Shown: positions 1 through 6,270, numbered from the stretch's first letter. The stretch is 10,486 nucleotides of DNA from RYN-433 sp036558265 (GCA_036558265.1 DATBFY010000573.1:1-10486); one strand, 5' to 3'. Program-made: numbers and translations. The notes: generated by a model not told the origin, from the letters alone.

Positions 1-555
1 GATACGCTGGGGGCCGACCTCGACCCGGCGCTTCTGGGGTTGCACATGGAGAGCGGCCGCTGCCTGACCTTCGAGGTGATCCCGCGCCGCGTCAGCGACC
101 GCGGCGGCGGCCTGGCGCGGGTGGACGGCCGGGTGCGGCTGGTCGAGGGCCTGGCCCTGCCGCGCGAGGAGGACGAGTTCGCGCTGACCTACTACAACGC
201 GCTGACCACCTGGGTGGATGTCGAGCAGTTGCTCGGCGTCTTCGGGCTGACGCGGGACGACCTGGCCGACGAGGAGAAGGTGGCGGCGGCGGTCCGGCGG
301 CTGGCGGGGCGGGTGCGGACCTACATCACGCTGAAGGACGTCAAGAAGCGCTGGGGCCACGGCCAGGAGGACGTCTACCCCGTCGCCCAGTGGGAAAAAC
401 TCTGGAGCGACATGAGCAGCCTCGCCGGCGTGGCGTGCGCCTTCTTCGTCGTCCCCCGCCGCCGCGGCCAGCAGCTCAAAGAACAAGCCCAGCTCGACGG
501 CTGGCTGCGAGATGGCAGCGCGGCATACGTGGAAGGCTTATGCGATTGGGGATGA
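1..555 (+). CDS. UTP--glucose-1-phosphate uridylyltransferase-like protein (UDPGP family), 3' part
   Basis: The frame is open from base 1, so the 5' end lies outside the window; 184 residues remain before TGA at 553-555. A TTG at 40 and an ATG at 46 are in frame, but neither is a likely true start because coding similarity begins before them. The pattern resembles the C-terminal half of UDPGP-type pyrophosphorylases, which make UDP-sugars from UTP and sugar-1-phosphate in the cytoplasm. The segment RVSDRGGGLARVDGRVRLVE matches the family's 'D-x-GG-x-L...G-x-x-x-LLE' stretch, and it is followed by a P-x-E-x-x-EF element and YYNALTTWVDV, a diverged form of the usual FNTNNLW. The tail carries a well-formed 'TYITLKDVKKRW' segment. 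The family's left-handed beta-helix tail is not evident. The gene converges on the Clp-like gene. UDP-GlcNAc pyrophosphorylase is an alternative; the family is more certain than the substrate. Confidence 0.6.
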   Translation, partial: DTLGADLDPALLGLHMESGRCLTFEVIPRRVSDRGGGLARVDGRVRLVEGLALPREEDEFALTYYNALTTWVDVEQLLGVFGLTRDDLADEEKVAAAVRRLAGRVRTYITLKDVKKRWGHGQEDVYPVAQWEKLWSDMSSLAGVACAFFVVPRRRGQQLKEQAQLDGWLRDGSAAYVEGLCDWG

Positions 556-603
556 GTGAAGCGTGAAACATGAAGACATGAAGTTTGATGTCTTCATGTT
601 TCA
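556..603. terminator. Perfect 16-bp inverted repeat shared by two convergent genes
   Basis: The left arm 564-579 (TGAAACATGAAGACAT) is exactly complementary to the right arm 588-603 across an 8-nt loop (580-587). It starts right after the stop of the plus-strand gene, and the right arm contains the stop codon of the minus-strand Clp-like gene (594-596). This makes it a plausible bidirectional terminator, although there is no long T-run. The left side is built from repeated units of about seven bases (GTGAAGC at 556, GTGAAAC at 563, ATGAAGA at 570), so it may be a dispersed repeat that was co-opted rather than a terminator of simple origin. Confidence 0.6.
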
Positions 604-3600
604 TCCTCCTCTTCGTTAATTATCCCCTCCGCCCTTCGCCTCAGGTGCTCGGTGGTAGCGGCGGCGATCGGGTCGGCCAGGGTGCGGCTGGTCCACCGGT
701 AAGTCTGGCGGGTCGGCGGGTCGGCGGCTTCCTGGCGGTCGAGCGTGTAGGTGCGGCGGCGCTGACCCGCCAGGGCGACGCGGAACTCGACGTTCTCGGG
801 CGGCGCGTAATCGGCGGGCGCCTTGGGCGAGGCATCGGCCCAGATCGGGTGGGGGTTCTTGTCCGGGGTCTCCTGGATCACGTGCAGGCCGGTCTCGGTC
901 TCCAGGCGCGCGCGGGCGAAGGGGGCGCGGATCGCCAGCACGATCCCGAGGATGCCCCCGCGCGGGTTTGCGAGAAACGCATCGACCTCGTCGGCGTCGA
1001 GCAGGGTCCGCTGGAGCGCGGTTTTGCCGTGGCGCGTGTAGTACGAAACGGCACAAGACGAGGATGGAGGATGGAGGATGGAAGATGGAGGACGCTGGGC
1101 GTTGCTCCTGGCGAGTTCCACATAGCCGCGGGCGAGCGCGAAGAGATCCGCGGTAGCGGCGCCGAAGAGGGCGAGCGTGACCGCGTGCGGGTCGGGGTGT
1201 TCAAGCGTGAAGAGGTGGAGCAACAGGTCAGCCGCATCGGCATCGAGGCGGGCCAGGCGCGTTTCGATCTCCGGCGCGGCGGCGGGAAGCGGGGCGGCTT
1301 CGTAGACGCTCAGCAGGAGCGCATCCTCCAGGGCAGTGACGTCCTTCGTGAGCGACGCCAGCCCATCACTGATCGCCCGGAGACGCTTGGCCCGCTCGCG
1401 GTGGGCCGGATCGACGAAGCGCCGGCCCGGGTGTGCCAGGCGACGGGTCAGGAGGCGATTGAGGGTGAATAGCTCGTTCCCAAGCGCCAGGCTCGCCGGC
1501 GAGCGCGCGATCGCTTGGACGCGGCGGCGCAGTGCGGAGGCGCGGCGGGCGAGGGGAGGAAGAGAGGATGGAGGATGGAGGATCGAGGATGGCGGCAGAT
1601 CACGGCTGCCGTCGCCTTTGTCCATCTTCCATCCTCCATCTTCCATCTTCGTCTTCTGTTCAGCGGTCGCGGCACGCACCTCGACACTCAGCGTGCCGTC
1701 ACGCATATCCACTCGCGCGATCAGGGCGGTTGCCGCCGCGTACTGGTTGGCGGCGTCGGACAGGGGGGCGAGCAGGTCTTGTTCAAGCCGGCGCTTCAAG
1801 GGGCGGGCGCCGTAGAGCGGGTCGTAGCCGGCCTTCGCCAGGTACGCGATCGCGGCGGGGTTGACGTCGAGGACGAGGTCGCGCCGGCTCACGCCGTCGC
1901 GGCGGCGGATCAGGTCGATCTCGCGGGCGGCGATCCGCTCAATCGTCGGCCGGTCCAGCGGCAGGAACGGGACGACACGGTCGATGCGGCTAAAGAGCTC
2001 CGGGCGGAGGAAGTCGCGAACGGCGTCGGTGAAGTGGGACCGGGCGCGGGAGGCGCCGTCGGCGGTGACGCGCGAGAGGCCGAAGGGTCCCGACTGAAAC
2101 TCGGCCGCGCCGAGGTTGCTGGTCATGACGACGATGGCGTTGGAGAAGTCGGCCAGGCGTCCGGCCGAGTCGGTCAACCGCCCCTCGCCCAGCACCTGGA
2201 GCAACAGGTCGAAGAAGGCAGGGTCGGCCTTCTCGAACTCGTCGAAGAGGAGCACGCAGAAGGGCTGTTCGCGCACCTTTGACGTGAGTAGGCCGTGTGA
2301 TTCCCACGCGTTGCCGATCAGTCGCGAAATTGCGGCGGGCGTGGCGAATTCCGACATATCGAAGCGTACGAGGTTGCTCGAACACGAGGATGGAGGATGG
2401 AGAATGGAAGATGGAGATTGATCGGTCGCCATCCTCCATTTTCCATCCTCCATCTTCGTATTCTCCCCACTCCCCGCGCCGAAGACGAAATCCGACAGCG
2501 CCTTGGCCATCTCCGTCTTGCCCACGCCCGTGGGGCCGATGAAGAGGAGCGAGGCGATCGGGCGGCGGGGACGATTGAGGGCGGCCTTGACGGTGGCGAG
2601 CAGGTCGGTCACGAGATCCACGGCCCCGTGCTGGCCGATCACGCGCGCGGCGAAATACGCGTGCGCTGCGTCGAGGTCGATCGGCGTGGCGTCGTCGAGC
2701 AGGACCACCGGCAGGCCGGTCTCGCGGGAGAAGGCGGAGGTGACGTCGGAGGAGGAAATCGAGTTCCGAGTACCGAGTGCCGGGTTCCAGGTTGCCGCGG
2801 CGGCGGCGCGATCCTGGAGGAGGTTTTTGAGGAAGCGCAGCGGGCGGCCCGGGGCGGCGGAGTAGGTCGCGTAGCGGCGGTGCAGGCGGTCGAGGGTGTC
2901 CAGGGCGTCCTCGGTCATCGGAGAGGTCGTCCGAGCGCTGGGCGGCAGTGTGGCGGCAGGGGGGGTGGCGGGCGGTGATGGCTGGGATTCCTCTTCGTCC
3001 TCTTCGTCATCGTTCGCTGGGTGATCCTGTGTCTGAGCGTCCAGGTGTTCGATCGCGCGGCTCGCCGATCCTTGCTCCGCCGCGAAATTGAGGGCGGCGT
3101 TGAACAGGATCATCTTGCAGGCGTCGGGGCCGGGCTCCTCGACGCGGATTTGCTGGAAGACCGCGAGCAGGTGCGGGTTGTCGCGCTCGATCAAGGGGAG
3201 CTGCTCGGGCGTGCACTCGGCCACGGCGAGTACGTCGGCGCGCGCGAGATACGGGCGGAAAAAGCTGGCGATGCCGAACTGCGAACCGCCGGCCTTGCCC
3301 ACTTCCATCAGCTCGACCACGTTGCCCACATTCAGGATCGCACCGGCGGATTTGGCCTGGCGGCAAAGGCTCTGGCAGCGCTGTTGCCACAGGCCGTAGC
3401 CGCTCATGCCGGCGATCAGGCGGGCGCCCGAAGTCGTCCAGAACGGGGCGTTCGCCAGCCGGTACCGACGGCGCTGCCGGAAAAGTTCATGAAACGCCGC
3501 GGTCTTGCCCACGCCCGATGGGCCGACCAGGAGCACGCTCTTCGGGTGGCGGCCGGCCAGCGCGTCCGCCAGGCGATCGACCAGGCCGTCGATCTCATAC

Positions 3601-4217
3601 GCTGGCGTCACGGCGGCGTCGGTCAGGACCATCCCAGCCTGCTCAATGACGGGCTTGGTCTTCTCCTGCCGTTTGGACCGATCCGCGGCGCCGACCTGTG
3701 CGGGCGTCGGGATGTCCGGCGTGACCGCTTCGCGGTCGACGGTCGTTGACTCGACCCGATCCAGTTGCGCCAGGTCGAAGAGGCGCTGGGATGCCTTGGT
3801 CCGAGCTAGCGCCGTGCGGATGTGACGCGGGATCAGTTCGTCCAGTTGTTCGTCACGGGCGGCGGCCAACTCGATCCCCAGCGCCGGCACGTACGCGACC
3901 GAGGCTTCCTCGCCGTGCCGCCAGCGGAGCACGTCGAACTGGAGCATGATCGGGTGGCTCCACGCGGGCGATTTCTTCGGCGGCTCGAGCGGTACCAGCA
4001 CGCGCGAAACCTCTGGCGTGGCGCCGGCCAGTCGGCGATAGACCTCGGCGGGCGAACCCGCGGTGAACACCTGCCGCGCCAGCGCCTTCAGCTTGTCGTG
4101 CAATCGCTGCGGATCACCATGCAAAGCCACGACTTCCGGGAACAGCAGCACCTCGCCGACGTAGATGCCGGCGTCGAGTTGGCGGGTGACGAGGATGGCC
4201 GGTAGATCGTGGTGCAT
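594..4217 (-). CDS. ClpA/ClpB-like double AAA+ ATPase with degenerate first ATPase domain and in-frame repeat inserts
   Basis: A 1207-residue cytoplasmic Clp/Hsp100-type unfoldase relative. Residues 1-200 do not look like a Clp N-domain. AAA+ domain 1 has Walker A GPSGVGKT at 232-239, but the Walker B position reads ILNVGNVVEL (294-303), where ClpB has IDE, and the arginine-finger position reads LAVF (351-354), where ClpB has ERRF. An acidic and proline-rich linker follows instead of a coiled-coil middle domain. AAA+ domain 2 looks competent: RVIGQ, Walker A GPTGVGKT at 561-568, Walker B LLFDEFEKA around D659-E660, the GRLTD and TSNLG motifs, and PELFSRID with R744. The last ~350 residues are a helical region followed by a segment loosely like a release-factor PCRF domain. 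Peptides from repeat DNA sit at about 477-486, 585-612, 856-885 and 1043-1054. ATG at 4217 was chosen because the upstream in-frame extension runs through a repeat and a terminator; no clear ribosome-binding site is visible. ClpP partnership is unknown. Confidence 0.8.
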   Translation of the reverse strand: MHHDLPAILVTRQLDAGIYVGEVLLFPEVVALHGDPQRLHDKLKALARQVFTAGSPAEVYRRLAGATPEVSRVLVPLEPPKKSPAWSHPIMLQFDVLRWRHGEEASVAYVPALGIELAAARDEQLDELIPRHIRTALARTKASQRLFDLAQLDRVESTTVDREAVTPDIPTPAQVGAADRSKRQEKTKPVIEQAGMVLTDAAVTPAYEIDGLVDRLADALAGRHPKSVLLVGPSGVGKTAAFHELFRQRRRYRLANAPFWTTSGARLIAGMSGYGLWQQRCQSLCRQAKSAGAILNVGNVVELMEVGKAGGSQFGIASFFRPYLARADVLAVAECTPEQLPLIERDNPHLLAVFQQIRVEEPGPDACKMILFNAALNFAAEQGSASRAIEHLDAQTQDHPANDDEEDEEESQPSPPATPPAATLPPSARTTSPMTEDALDTLDRLHRRYATYSAAPGRPLRFLKNLLQDRAAAAATWNPALGTRNSISSSDVTSAFSRETGLPVVLLDDATPIDLDAAHAYFAARVIGQHGAVDLVTDLLATVKAALNRPRRPIASLLFIGPTGVGKTEMAKALSDFVFGAGSGENTKMEDGKWRMATDQSPSSILHPPSSCSSNLVRFDMSEFATPAAISRLIGNAWESHGLLTSKVREQPFCVLLFDEFEKADPAFFDLLLQVLGEGRLTDSAGRLADFSNAIVVMTSNLGAAEFQSGPFGLSRVTADGASRARSHFTDAVRDFLRPELFSRIDRVVPFLPLDRPTIERIAAREIDLIRRRDGVSRRDLVLDVNPAAIAYLAKAGYDPLYGARPLKRRLEQDLLAPLSDAANQYAAATALIARVDMRDGTLSVEVRAATAEQKTKMEDGGWKMDKGDGSRDLPPSSILHPPSSLPPLARRASALRRRVQAIARSPASLALGNELFTLNRLLTRRLAHPGRRFVDPAHRERAKRLRAISDGLASLTKDVTALEDALLLSVYEAAPLPAAAPEIETRLARLDADAADLLLHLFTLEHPDPHAVTLALFGAATADLFALARGYVELARSNAQRPPSSILHPPSSSCAVSYYTRHGKTALQRTLLDADEVDAFLANPRGGILGIVLAIRAPFARARLETETGLHVIQETPDKNPHPIWADASPKAPADYAPPENVEFRVALAGQRRRTYTLDRQEAADPPTRQTYRWTSRTLADPIAAATTEHLRRRAEGIINEEEDET
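1063..1090. repeat. Single four-unit GATGGAR heptanucleotide array inside the Clp-like gene
   Basis: Four contiguous 7-bp units: GATGGAG (1063), GATGGAG (1070), GATGGAA (1077), GATGGAG (1084). No inverted partner arm follows, unlike the other two copies. On the gene's strand it encodes the peptide PPSSILHPPSSS (residues 1043-1054), between SNAQR and CAVSYYTRHG. It therefore interrupts the C-terminal region that resembles a PCRF domain. Confidence 0.85.
1567..1650. repeat. Inverted pair of GATGGAG heptanucleotide arrays (84 bp) inside the Clp-like gene
   Basis: The left arm has four units (GATGGAG 1567, GATGGAG 1574, GATCGAG 1581, GATGGCG 1588). The right arm has four units of the complementary sense (CATCTTC 1623, CATCCTC 1630, CATCTTC 1637, CATCTTC 1644). 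The 28-nt spacer extends the stem with GGCGGCAG facing CTGCCGTC. The whole is 84 bp, a multiple of three, and is read in frame as KMEDGGWKM then PSSILHPPSS (about residues 857-885). It lies just after the end of AAA+ domain 2, at a domain boundary. Confidence 0.88.
2389..2457. repeat. Inverted pair of GATGGAG heptanucleotide arrays (69 bp) inside AAA+ domain 2
   Basis: The left arm has four units (GATGGAG 2389, GATGGAG 2396, AATGGAA 2403, GATGGAG 2410). After a 13-nt spacer the right arm has four units (CATCCTC 2430, CATTTTC 2437, CATCCTC 2444, CATCTTC 2451). The element is 69 bp, a multiple of three, and is translated as KMEDGKWRM then PSSILHPPSS (residues about 588-611). In ClpB the helix after Walker A runs almost directly into the strand MVRIDMSEF; here these inserted residues separate it from LVRFDMSEF. 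Confidence 0.88.
2761..2788. repeat. Four-unit GAGTNCC heptanucleotide array inside the Clp-like gene
   Basis: Four contiguous 7-bp units: GAGTTCC (2761), GAGTACC (2768), GAGTGCC (2775), GGGTTCC (2782). The consensus differs from the GATGGAG family, but the format of four units and 28 bp is the same. On the gene's strand it encodes WNPALGTRNS (residues 477-486), between the end of AAA+ domain 1 and the SSSDVTSAFSRETG segment that starts the second half of Clp proteins. Confidence 0.82.
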
Positions 4218-4230
4218 GGACGAACGGCAA

Positions 4231-4325
4231 CGGGTAAAACGTAACGCGCAAACACATAACGTGCGCACGGGACAGGTCCGACATACGGCACGCGCTTTAT
4301 GTTTGCGTGTTAGGCCTTTATGCGT
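4231..4325. repeat. Imperfect inverted repeat with seven-base periodicity upstream of the Clp-like gene
   Basis: TAACGCGCAAACACATAA at 4242-4259 faces TTATGTTTGCGTGTTA at 4297-4312, differing mainly by a 2-base gap. Around the right arm, units CTTTATG (4295), TTTGCGT (4302), GTTAGGC (4309), CTTTATG (4316) repeat with a 7-base period. The complement of the left arm also shows T-rich units at about 7-base spacing. It occupies the 5' leader of the Clp-like gene and could affect its expression; function is unknown. Confidence 0.55.
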
Positions 4326-4337
4326 TGACTCAATGCG

Positions 4338-4379
4338 AGAGGCCGCCCGCCGCGCTGACGCGCGGGTCGGACGGCCTCT
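4338..4379 (-). terminator. GC-rich hairpin downstream of the small exported protein gene
   Basis: AGAGGCCG at 4338-4345 pairs with CGGCCTCT at 4372-4379. The stem continues inward through GC-rich sequence (GCCGCGC against GCGCGGG) with small bulges and a TGAC loop. It lies 37 nt beyond the stop codon of the minus-strand gene ending at 4416, so it probably terminates that transcript. There is no T-run, so a strictly intrinsic mechanism is uncertain. Confidence 0.6.
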
Positions 4380-4415
4380 TGAGTTCACTCGTCAAGCAGA
4401 ACAGGCGGTCGCGGC

Positions 4416-4769
4416 TTACTTGGCGGCCTCGATGCTGCTGACCTTCAGCGTGTCGCCGTCCTTGGTGCCCTCGATGGTGACCTTGGTCGAATCGTTCTTG
4501 GCCAGGTATTCCATCGCCTTGGTCTTGCCGGCGTCGTCCAGCTTGAGCATCTCCTTGCCGGAGATCAGGGCCATGTCCCCGTCCTTGCCGCACTTGATGG
4601 CGCAGGCCTTGGGATGACCGGCGGCGGCGGCCTCGGGGTCGTCTTTCTTCATCTGATTTTTGCCGCACTTAGCGTCGATCAGGACGCCGTTGAACTTCTG
4701 GTCGGCGGCGAACGCGGCGCCGGCAAGAAGACCCGAGATGAGCACGCCCGCGAAGAAGGACTTCTTCAT
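4416..4769 (-). CDS. Small exported three-cysteine protein
   Basis: A 117-residue protein. The N-terminus is a clear signal peptide: MKKS, a hydrophobic stretch (FFAGVLISGLLAG), then AAFA before ADQKF, so cleavage after residue 21 is likely and the mature protein (about 96 residues) should be periplasmic or secreted. The mature part has three cysteines: C35 in LIDAKCGKN and C56/C60 in KACAIKC. A segment like 'MALISGKEMLKLDDAGKTKA' follows, and the tail KVTIEGTKDGDTLKVSSIEAAK looks like paired beta-strands. This pattern of an N-terminal CGK, an A-C-x-x-x-C and a 'V-x-G-T-x-x-G-D-x-(I/L)-x-V-x-S-I' ending resembles small uncharacterised exported proteins of Acidobacteria and Planctomycetes. No enzymatic function can be assigned; metal or redox binding by the cysteines is possible. 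The start is fixed by GGAGG 6 nt upstream of ATG; upstream in-frame codons are non-coding. Confidence 0.8.
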   Translation of the reverse strand: MKKSFFAGVLISGLLAGAAFAADQKFNGVLIDAKCGKNQMKKDDPEAAAAGHPKACAIKCGKDGDMALISGKEMLKLDDAGKTKAMEYLAKNDSTKVTIEGTKDGDTLKVSSIEAAK

Positions 4770-4959
4770 GTCGTTCCTCCGAATGGGAGAATGGGGTGAC
4801 CGATACCCTGACTGTTGACTTGAAACAGGACTTCCTGTCTCTGATACCCCGGATGATATCCGAGCGTTGCGGCGGCGGGCAAGTCTCCAAAGCATGGGGG
4901 GCGACGATTTGGATCACGCCGCTATACTGACCCGCTTCACCATGGAAGGAGTTGTCACC
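4770..4959. promoter_or_regulatory. Divergent intergenic region with a -10-like box and short repeats
   Basis: The region must hold promoters for both divergent genes. TATACT at 4923-4928 matches the sigma-70 -10 consensus at 5 of 6 positions and would give a leader of about 25 nt before the epimerase GTG; no good -35 box is seen at the right spacing. GGAAGGAG at 4944-4951 is a strong ribosome-binding site, 8 nt before GTG 4960. ACAGGA-CT-TCCTGT at 4828-4841 is a short palindrome that could be an operator. GATACCC occurs twice, about 40 bp apart, and GAATGGG-type units repeat near 4781. None of the regulatory roles is proven. Confidence 0.4.
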
Positions 4960-6261
4960 GTGGCAGATCAACAACAACGAGAATCGACATCGGACGTCGT
5001 GAGCACGCTGAGCCTGCAGGCGAGTTTCGGGTTCGGCGACCGTATCGGCCTGGCGACGCCGGGCCACGTTGAGGCGATGCGGCGCGCGGGGGACGGAATC
5101 GCGCCGATCTTCGCCCAGCAGTCGATCCGCGAAATGACCCGCACCAACCGCACCCCCGAACAGGTGATGGACGATGCGCTCCGCGGCACAAAGCAAGCGG
5201 ACTGGACCGGCAAGCAGGGGGCCGACGCCGACCACCTCAAGACCCCCGCTGACATCGATCGCACCGCGGCCGCCGGGTTCGTCTTCTTCACCATCGACCC
5301 CTCCGATCACGTGGACCCCAAGGCCGACAATTACCCGCCACAGGAGGTCGAGCGGCGCTTTAAAGACCTGCAAAAATCGGCCGACGTCGAGTGGCTCGCC
5401 AAGTACGAGGACCAGCTCATCCAACTGCCCAACCAGACGCGGATCCGGATGGACGCCCTGAGCGTCCGCCGCGCGGCGCTCAAGTACGGGAAGGCGGTCA
5501 ACCACGCGATTTCGCTCTCCCGCCACATCGACAAGGTGATGAAAGCCAAGGGACGAGATTACGAGGTCGAGTTGAGCGTAGACGAGACGCCTCAACCCAC
5601 GACGCTGGCCGAGCATTACATCGTCGCCCACCGCTGTACCGACGAGGGGATGAAGCTGGTGAGCCTGGCGCCACGATACATCGGCGATTTCGAGAAGGGC
5701 GTCGATTACAAGGGCGATTTGAAGGCGTTCGAGAAGTCGCTGGCCGACCACGCCTCCATCTCAGAACTCCTCGGTCCCTATAAGCTCAGCTTGCACTCAG
5801 GGTCGGACAAGCTTTCGATTTACACGCCGTTCGCGCGGATCACCAAGGGACGCTTCCACGTGAAGACGGCGGGGACGAGTTATCTCGAGGCCTTGCGCGT
5901 CGTCGTGCGAACGGACCTGGGACTCTTCCGCCGGATCGTCAACTTCGCGCTCCAGCGCTACGAAACCGACAAGGCGACCTATCACGTCTCCGCGAAACTC
6001 TCCGACGGCCCCAAGCCCGACAACATGGACGCCAAGAAGCTCGAAGAGGTGTACATTGGCGACTGGTCGAAGGCGCCCGCGGGCAAGGGCTTTACCGGGC
6101 TAGGCCGGCAGATCCTGCATTGCACGTTCGGATCGGTCCTGACGCACGGGGAACTGTCGGGCCAGGTGCGGAAGGTGCTCGAGGGCAATCAGAAGCTGTA
6201 CGACCAGGTTTTGGCCGAGCATTTCGAGAAGCACCTCAAGGCGTTGACGGCCGGAATGTGA
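4960..6261 (+). CDS. uxaE: Tagaturonate epimerase (UxaE family)
   Basis: A 433-residue cytoplasmic enzyme expected to interconvert D-tagaturonate and D-fructuronate (EC 5.1.2.7), which links galacturonate breakdown to the glucuronate branch without the UxaB/UxaA route. Family hallmarks seen by eye: SFGFGDRIGLATPGH near the N-terminus, FAQQSIREM and RTPEQVMDDA at about 50-75, SVDET with D208/E209, an LAPRYIGDFEKGVDYKGDL segment, and the signature YKLSLHSGSDKLSIY with H279. Acidic and histidine residues in these motifs are the likely metal ligands, in keeping with a metal-dependent epimerase. The length agrees with the family. GTG at 4960 was preferred because a strong AAGGAG site lies 8 nt upstream; an in-frame ATG at 4942 would sit on top of that site. 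It is followed after 81 nt by xdhC on the same strand, separated by a hairpin, so co-transcription is doubtful. Confidence 0.82.
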   Translation: MADQQQRESTSDVVSTLSLQASFGFGDRIGLATPGHVEAMRRAGDGIAPIFAQQSIREMTRTNRTPEQVMDDALRGTKQADWTGKQGADADHLKTPADIDRTAAAGFVFFTIDPSDHVDPKADNYPPQEVERRFKDLQKSADVEWLAKYEDQLIQLPNQTRIRMDALSVRRAALKYGKAVNHAISLSRHIDKVMKAKGRDYEVELSVDETPQPTTLAEHYIVAHRCTDEGMKLVSLAPRYIGDFEKGVDYKGDLKAFEKSLADHASISELLGPYKLSLHSGSDKLSIYTPFARITKGRFHVKTAGTSYLEALRVVVRTDLGLFRRIVNFALQRYETDKATYHVSAKLSDGPKPDNMDAKKLEEVYIGDWSKAPAGKGFTGLGRQILHCTFGSVLTHGELSGQVRKVLEGNQKLYDQVLAEHFEKHLKALTAGM

Positions 6262-6270
6262 AATTGCCCC

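Noticed and set aside
585..1472. 295-codon open frame on the plus strand
   Set aside because: It is antisense to the C-terminal part of the Clp-like gene, has no recognisable domain and starts inside the terminator hairpin.
2389..2457. Insertion sequence or transposon
   Set aside because: There is no transposase, no clear target duplication visible within the window, and the element is only a repeat hairpin.
1063..2788. CRISPR array
   Set aside because: The repeats are contiguous 7-bp units without unique spacers of constant length, they lie inside a coding gene, and no cas genes are present.
4088..4291. Small minus-strand frame with ARYVFARYVLPV repeat
   Set aside because: The apparent peptide repeat comes from the 7-base-periodic DNA element and the frame overlaps the Clp-like N-terminus in another phase.
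4218..4388. 57-codon N-terminal extension of the Clp-like gene to 4388
   Set aside because: The extension reads through an inverted repeat and the terminator hairpin of the neighbouring gene, is Arg/Cys-rich and has no protein-like character. Start at 4217 is preferred.
4867..4959. Earlier starts for the tagaturonate epimerase (4867 or ATG 4942)
   Set aside because: The GTG at 4960 has a strong AAGGAG site 8 nt upstream. ATG 4942 would overlap that site, and the extension lies over the -10-like box.
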